Shown here in pieces: positions 58,516 through 64,000 of a stretch of DNA of 64,000 bases (within the stretch, counting starts at the first letter, position 1; the number at the start of each line of letters is the position of its first letter). The stretch is from contig CM070730.1 in assembly GCA_036346275.1 (NCBI GenBank), forward strand, positions 10,478,309 through 10,542,308, read 5' to 3'. Source of the stretch: Otatea glauca. Lineage: Eukaryota; Streptophyta; Magnoliopsida; Poales; Poaceae. Both the position numbers and the translations under genes were made by a program. The notes below the pieces were generated by a model that was not told the origin of the DNA, did not search any database, and saw only the letters and a program-made list of their open reading frames with translations.

Positions 58516-59795
58516 ATTGGTATCGAGCTTGGTTGTCCGATAGGTAATTCTTGTATCCCCACTTTTGTTTTGCCATCGCCCCTAGAGTCCGAAAAAAAAT
58601 TGCCCTACAAAAGTTCTTCATCGGTTCACCGTCCTACAACCCCTTGTGCCTTTGCAATTTTCGTTTTTAGTTTCGCTTGTTGAGTTTATGTCCATCGTCG
58701 TCATCGTGTTCTTTGGTTGGAGGTTGTGATCCTAGTTTCTAGTGGTCCTTTTCCGTTGCCCTAGTTCTTGTTTTGCACCATTAGTCATCCCACTACCGCC
58801 AACCCTAAAACCGGGCTGCTTGCCATTCTGCCGCTCTTATATTTTCGCTCGCAAGCCCTAGATAGGTTGCGAGCCGCTTTGTACCAATCGTCCCGCATCA
58901 CGCCACCCTTGTTTACCCGCGATCCTATTGCTGTTAGCCCTAATCGAAAGGAAGAAGTGAAGTCGCAGGCAATTCTAGATTGCGCAGTGTTCAGTAAAAC
59001 AGCCATAACTTTTGCATACGAACTCCGATTGGGGCGTACTTTTTTTTGTTTCGAAGAGAACGACAACGCGCATCTGAAACATCAATAGGTCAAAGACCTA
59101 AATATGATCCTCAAAATCAGCTCCTGAGACTGCGTTCCGAGCCTCGGAATGTTCCTGTGCTGTTTTTGCCAATTTTTTCAGTCTAACGTCTTGTCTTGTT
59201 CCAAAACGTGAGATTTTTGTTTTGTATTTGAGTTAAAAAAAAGGAAAACAAAAGGCAAGTGCAAAAAAAAAGCCGCACTAAAAAAATCAGAGAGAAGAAA
59301 AGGAGGAAAAAGAAGCAGAAAGAGGGAAAAAGAAGCAGATAATCAGAATTGCTTGCATCCTTTGAGTCCTATGTGCTTTGATATTAACCCTTGCTAGGTT
59401 GAACTAGTTCTAGGAACACGTTTAGGCCAGCAACTGTGATGAGTACATTGGACATTTATTCAGCTTGCTAATCTGATTTCGATATTGCTTATTCCTTACT
59501 ACTAAATATTACCTTCCGAGCTCCACATACTTCTTATCAGTTCAGGTTCTCTTTTGCAATCGCTTCGCTCACGCCCTCACGGTATCACGAACCAGCCACC
59601 GGTTGTACCACCTACTGCTTTGGTAAGAACATTTGTAAGGGTGTGGTAAGACGCGTGAGAGTTTGTGATCCCACTGTCCAGTACCTAGTAGTTGATAGGG
59701 ATAATACTTTGTACTATCTTCTGTTTTCTACTAGTAATTGCAGGGGTACCGGAGGACCAAGACAGTAACACGAGGCCTGAGAGATGCTTTGAGAG

Positions 59796-61163
59796 ATGAA
59801 TGAGACTATGAACAAGCAAATTCAAAACAAGGAGAATGCACTTGATAAAAAAGAGCATAAGCACCAACCAAACTTTAATTCATCTCCTTCTACTGGTAAA
59901 GGTAAGAATTTTCCAGTTCTTCCTTCTTATAACGGATTTGGTGTTGATGCTTATATTGATTGGGAAATAGAGGTAGATAAAATTCTTTCGCAATGTAACC
60001 TCTGTAATAAACGAAAAATTAAAGTTGCTGCTAGTGCTTTAACTCTCTGTGTATCAATTTGGTGGAACGATTTTTGTACTTATAAGCCAGTACCACAAAC
60101 ATGGAAACATATGAAACGACTTATGAGAGATGAATTTGTTCCTCCCTATCATTCTAAAAAGTTACTTTATGAATTGTAATGTCTACAACAATGTGATAAA
60201 ACTGTCAAGTCATATTACGAGGAATTAGAAACTTTGTTATTGCGTTGTGGGTTAGACGAATCTAAAGAAGCTAAGGAAATAAAATTCTTAAATGGACTTG
60301 ATATGAAAATTCAGGGTATTCTTGTTGATAAGGAATATAGTTCTCTCTCTAGTTTATTTCTTCTTGCTTGTGAGATTGAAAATCAAATTGAACATGAAAG
60401 ACATCTTGTTGAAATTAATGTCTATAATTGCCAAAGTGAAGGATTTTCTTTGGAAGAACAACATCTTGTCGAGTTTCCACTTGCTACTAACTTTTCACAG
60501 AACATTGAGAACAAGAACGAGAAGGAAAACACGCAAGAGAAGGAGGGACAGGAGATACTTGCTATCCCATCCATGCCTCAACTAATGAATGAACATTTCG
60601 GTTTTATTTCTAATCTAAACACGTGTGCTGAAAATAATCATGTTATTCACCTTGCTAATGAAAAGGATGAGATTAAACTGTTGCCTTCCTTGAATACTTT
60701 GGGTTACATTGAATTTGATGTCATATGTGATCTCAATTGTTTAGAGGAGAGATTTTCTATACCTGCTAATTTGTCATGGTCATCCAGTGTTAGTTTTCAT
60801 GCTATTGGCAAATATAATGATAAACAAAAGTACATGGTGCATCGAGTTTATATTTGTACCATTTTGAAACCTTCTTTTAATGTGCCATTCTATCAACAAC
60901 CAAAGAATATGTTGCTTTCTTTGCCGCCTCTTGTTACTAACCTTTTGCAGACCAATGTGCTTGAGTCGAGGACGACTCAAAATCAAGAAGGGGAGGATGA
61001 TGAGACCATGTCGGCCCAGCAAGCCATGCTTCTATCTCAAGCCAAGACAAGGGCCTCAAGCCAAGACAAGGGCCCAACAACTTCTGATGCTCCAATCCCA
61101 GCCCGAGATCAAGCCCAATTCGTTCAAGAGTCCAGTTCGGCCCCCAGGACAGCACGTCAATAA
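59796..61163 (+). pseudogene. Gypsy-type gag with one in-frame stop
   Basis: One frame of 456 codons interrupted only by TAA at 60177-60179. The first part has FPVLPSYNGFGVDAYIDWEI and WWNDFCTYKPVPQTWKHMKR, the helical core of the plant Retrotrans_gag domain, ending LMRDEFVPPYHSKK. After the stop the domain goes on (VKSYYEELETLLLRCGLDES, IKFLNGLDMKIQGIL). The C-terminal part is Asn/Glu-rich, without a CCHC knuckle, and ends in a QEGEDDE-type acidic motif like the tail of rice Gypsy polyproteins. It looks like Gag joined directly to the polyprotein tail, with pol missing. Confidence 0.82.
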
Positions 61164-61710
61164 AATAACCATATCTAAGTCATACGAAGTCCAATTGAGG
61201 CGTTCTTGGACTCTACGGAGAAGCCCACGACGAGAGCTTTCCAACGGAAGTGGTTTCAGGTCCAAACTCCTTCTGGATCAACGGGAATCATCAAAACAAT
61301 ATGACAAACAGAATCTGTCAGGTGCTGCGCCACCTCCACTTGGGCCCAAAGGCCTTGTACAACCTAGGGTTTCACGGCCACCCCCTTGGCCACCTCCCTT
61401 GCCCTCTTACTCATATATATTCAGTAGCCGTCGCTAGAATAGATGGGTTTTGCTTAGATTACAACTAGACACTTATTCGTAATTTCAGATTGCATCTTCT
61501 ACGTTCTTGCTTGTGTTCTCGATTCGCATGCAGAGATAAGCCTTCTTGGCGAGGTCAACCGTGTTTGTGCGTGGTTGATAACCAAAGGAGCCGTGGTGTA
61601 GCGATTCTTCGGGTTCGAATCGCTCGATTGGAAGCCGGATCGTCAACGTCGAGTTCTCCACCAATCGACTTACCAGTACCTGTCGGAAGATCGGGCCACC
61701 GTTCCCATCA
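60998..61710 (+). repeat. 3' LTR of the Gypsy-type element
   Basis: 713 bp. It matches the 5' LTR but has a 19-bp tandem duplication (tcaagccaagacaagggcc at 61037-61055 and 61056-61074) and lacks about 50 bp near 61470 that the 5' LTR has (58231-58290 region). The coding frame runs into it. Confidence 0.88.
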
Positions 61711-61786
61711 GGAACATATCAGACTCCGTGTAGAAGTAGATTTGAGATGGAGTAGAAAACGAGTTCATATCACCCTCAAACTAACA

Positions 61787-63203
61787 ATCTCCACCTTGAG
61801 ACGAATTCTTCTTGTAGTCAAAATATAACGCAAATCTCCTCGAAACAAATCATCATGAATACCTTGTGCCTCAATTGTCCAATAGATTAATCTGAATAAG
61901 AAAGACTAGAATAGTCTAATCCAAACACTTCCTATGGCACTTGATAGATAGCGAAGAACTCATATCATGTATATTTCATATGCTCCACTTGAAACACAAA
62001 ATTCGGCAAATAATGTCCATTACAGAGCAACTTGCATATGTGACTTTCACGTACTTCAAACTGCTGACTTCAAAGGTAATTACATTCTATTATTTGGTTG
62101 AAACTGCTTCTACAAAACTGTCAAGATAAAAGAAACTCCCGTGTTGTTAATGTAGTATAAATTGTAGCAAATTCCTCATATCGAGCTATGATAACTGGAC
62201 AAAGTTGTAGTATCCACACAGAAGCAAACTCCTTGCAATTCAATTCTTCATCTTAAACTGATATTAGAGTAAAACCTTCACTTTTAAATAGTAAAACTCC
62301 GGAGAGTATAATGCTAGCTACCATCAGGGTGTCATTAAATTCATGAGAATTAATGTTTCTAAAGCCTGCATAATGGTCGCGTAAACGATTTAAAATTGCA
62401 ACATATCCAAACGGTGATTGAACATCAAGTTTAATTATCTCCTCAACTAACACTGATTTTTTTTCGAAGCCTTCAGTCAAGCGTAGCCCAAATTAACTCA
62501 TTGTGTTTAAAATATTTGTAACTCCACCTTAGAATCCATATGTGCAGATCTTGCTGCAGTAACCCATAGTAGACGACGGATCGTCGAAGAAATCGCCAAT
62601 AATTAATCCTGTATGTATACCACCAATAATAGACGCAACGACCTACATTGTAATGAAATCCACCTCCATCATAAGAAATACGACGATCGACTGTAGCAGA
62701 GGATTATCGACGAAGATGACGTAGATTGATGCCAAGGCATGGCACCGAACGGCGTGGTCGATGATGTTAGCGAACTTTTGGCGCTAGAACAGTCGCCGGG
62801 TTGAGCATGAGTCAATGCTCAATATGAAGTCGACTCATGGAATGGATTCGAGACGAGTCGAAATCGTCAAATTGAGACTTCTGAATCTTTTGGTATATTT
62901 TTTTCTCTTTGTCTACTGTTTTATCTATTTTTCTTGGGCTGCACAAGCAGTCGTTTTCTTGCGATTGCTGCTGTACGCGTTGTTGCATGGAGGGAGTCTT
63001 TCTTTCTTTCTCTCTCTCTCTCTCTCTTTCTTCCCTCTATTTCCTTGCGCAGCGCTCAGGAGGCTGCTGCTATCTCCTCACAGGAGGTAGGCTTCTTCTG
63101 CAGCCCCTGTTTTTTCTTGATGACGTCGTGCAGATGGCCGTGCGATGATCGCTCTCGGGAGTCTCCTCCTCCCGTAGGTAGCGGCTAGGGTTTTGAACCT
63201 GGA
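61787..63203. other. Internal region of the minus-strand LTR element
   Basis: No complete domain. A minus frame at 62253-62480 (75 codons) has a hydrophobic tail and no recognised family. A ctctctctct microsatellite lies at about 63009-63030. It appears non-autonomous. Confidence 0.5.
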
Positions 63204-63217
63204 ACTCTAATACCATT

Positions 63218-63470
63218 TGTTACGAAACGTATGGCAAATGTATAGGATTAAAGGAGCGGGAGACAATGATTTTACGTGAAAAACCCTTTCGATAAAAACC
63301 ATGGGCGCACAACAGCTATACCACTGTAAAAGAAAATATTTACAACGAAGCATTTGCTCTTCCTATAAACTACAAGGACATATTTACAATGGTACATTCC
63401 AGACTCCGTGTAAAAGTAGATTTGAAATAGAGTAGAAAACGAATTTGTATCACCCTAGCTAAACTCAACA
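63218..63470 (-). repeat. 5' LTR of the minus-strand element
   Basis: 253 bp, plus-strand ends tgttacgaaacg and aaactcaaca. Matches the left LTR throughout (gacaatgattttacgtg, ctataaactacaaggacata, gactccgtgtaaaagtagat). Confidence 0.8.
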
Positions 63471-63475
63471 AGTAT

Positions 63476-63749
63476 GATACATGTTGCTGCCTAACTGGTG
63501 TCCATTTCACTCCACTGTTTATACGAAGAATACCACGGGCGAATTCTCATAGTCATATTCACATCTCGAAATGAATCGAGGGGGAGAAAAGGGGTAAGAG
63601 AGACGTGAAGGCAAAGCTTTGTCGATGATTGCCTCACCTTGTACGTAACACTGCTGTGCCACCACACCAACTCCTCGCTTGCCGGATTGATTCATTGAAC
63701 CTGGACACATTTCTGTTGCCCTTCAAAACTGCAGCTAACCGTTCCGGCC
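63476..63749. other. Upstream region of the last gene
   Basis: Flank of the LTR element and upstream promoter of the gene at 63878. No gene recognised. Confidence 0.35.
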
Positions 63750-63756
63750 TATAAAA
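63750..63756 (+). promoter_or_regulatory. TATA box
   Basis: cctataaaagg, 122 bases upstream of the ATG at 63878. A start site near 63780 would leave a leader of about 100 bases. Confidence 0.65.
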
Positions 63757-63877
63757 GGAGAACAACCTGAGAGATCAAACCAACTCGCCACGACTCAAAA
63801 CTTGGCCTTGAACCTTGCACGAGTCTCGAACATTGTAATATTGTAGCACACACCTCACTCTCAAGGAGAGAGAAGAC

Positions 63878-64000
63878 ATGACGAGGAAGGTGGCAATGGA
63901 CACCAAGGAGGCCGAGGAGGTGAGGAGGCAGAACTCCGAGCTCGAGAAGGCGGTGGCCGAGGCGACGACGAGGAGGAGAGCCGCGGCGGAGCTGGAGGCG
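63878..64000 (+). CDS. N-terminus of a coiled-coil protein, cut by window end
   Basis: 41 codons are visible and open to the edge. ATG context agaagacatgac follows a purine-rich leader and a TATA box. The residues are Lys/Glu/Arg/Ala-rich with heptad-like spacing (AEEVRRQNSELEKAVAEATT), so a coiled coil is likely from the start. GC-rich third positions fit a grass coding first exon. Too short to name a family. Confidence 0.6.
   Translation, partial: MTRKVAMDTKEAEEVRRQNSELEKAVAEATTRRRAAAELEA

Larger units (their letters stand above)
57775..61710 (+). mobile_element. Gag-only Gypsy-type LTR retrotransposon inside an LTR
   Basis: 3936 bp. LTRs 57775-58515 and 60998-61710 begin TGATGAGA and end CCCATCA. 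TSD ggaac at 57770-57774 and 61711-61715. PBS ttggtatcgagcttgg at 58517-58532, polypurine tract caagaaggggagga before 60998. The only coding region is gag. No protease, RT or integrase is present, so movement would need a helper. It lies in the left LTR of the minus-strand element. Confidence 0.9.
57599..63470 (-). mobile_element. LTR retrotransposon, minus strand, non-autonomous, hosting a Gypsy element
   Basis: LTRs of about 250 bp: 57599-57774 plus 61716-61786 on the left, and 63218-63470 on the right, both reading TGTTAC...AACA on the plus strand. The minus-strand primer site tggtattagagt (63204-63215) is close to the initiator-Met PBS, and caaggtggagat next to the left LTR (61787-61798) is the polypurine tract. 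TSD aggat/agtat, one mismatch. The internal part (61787-63203) is only 1.4 kb with no recognised Gag or Pol. Part of the left LTR is also present in duplication copy 1. Confidence 0.8.

Noticed and set aside
58768..59088. 106-codon frame after the Gypsy 5' LTR
   Set aside because: Lies in the untranslated leader; also open antisense; no domain.
1..64000. CRISPR arrays, operons, ribosome binding sites, riboswitches
   Set aside because: The window is plant nuclear DNA; no regularly spaced repeat-spacer array was seen.

Overview
This window is nuclear DNA from a flowering plant, almost certainly a grass close to rice (Oryza or a near relative). The evidence is spliced genes with GT-AG introns, GC-rich first exons beside AT-rich intergenic DNA, a plant actin with a long leader intron, a plant-only PORR gene and a DUF241 gene, and dense Tourist, Stowaway, hAT, MULE, Copia and Gypsy elements, including BARE/Angela/RIRE1-like LTRs typical of grasses. 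No CRISPR array, operon, tRNA or rRNA gene was seen. The genes look like unrelated housekeeping and small lineage genes separated by layers of transposon insertion, not a pathway cluster.

Layout. 1-4.3 kb: a minus-strand PMT16/17/18-like Golgi methyltransferase gene whose last exon is not in the window; its last visible intron holds two MITEs. 5.7-14.9 kb: one solo LTR (TSD atgac) that took in a Stowaway-like MITE, which took in a full-length decayed Copia element; a hAT MITE also entered the same LTR. 15-17.2 kb: two MITEs, then an intronless PORR gene. 19.2-20.1 kb: a DUF241 gene with a frameshift. 20.8-23.9 kb: a complete actin gene (four coding exons, 377 aa, leader intron of about 1.4 kb). 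24.1-27.3 kb: a second solo LTR of the same family inside a possible MULE, with another long-TIR element beside it.

27-32.6 kb is AT-rich with a hairpin element, a 1.5-kb hAT derivative (TSD cttacgag), a Stowaway-like MITE and a Tourist MITE. 32.8-35.4 kb holds three small plus-strand genes: one predicted single-pass membrane protein and two paralogous secreted proline-rich proteins. 37.2-40.4 kb holds two more hAT derivatives, a Tourist copy and a 980-bp Tourist/Harbinger-type element with a GC-rich interior. 40.9-46.1 kb is a 5.1-kb PIF/Harbinger transposon with decayed transposase and Myb/SANT-like genes.

45.1-57.7 kb contains a direct duplication (45105-47014 and 54401-57731) that brackets a minus-strand jagunal-like gene (48716-53683). 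57.6-63.5 kb is a minus-strand LTR element; a 3.9-kb gag-only Gypsy element (TSD ggaac) sits inside one of its LTRs. The window ends in the first 41 codons of a plus-strand gene (63878 onward) with a clear TATA box.

The main biological interest is the insertion history that can be read from target-site duplications, the duplicated segment around the jagunal gene, and the pair of small secreted proline-rich genes. All calls come from reading the sequence; no database search was run.
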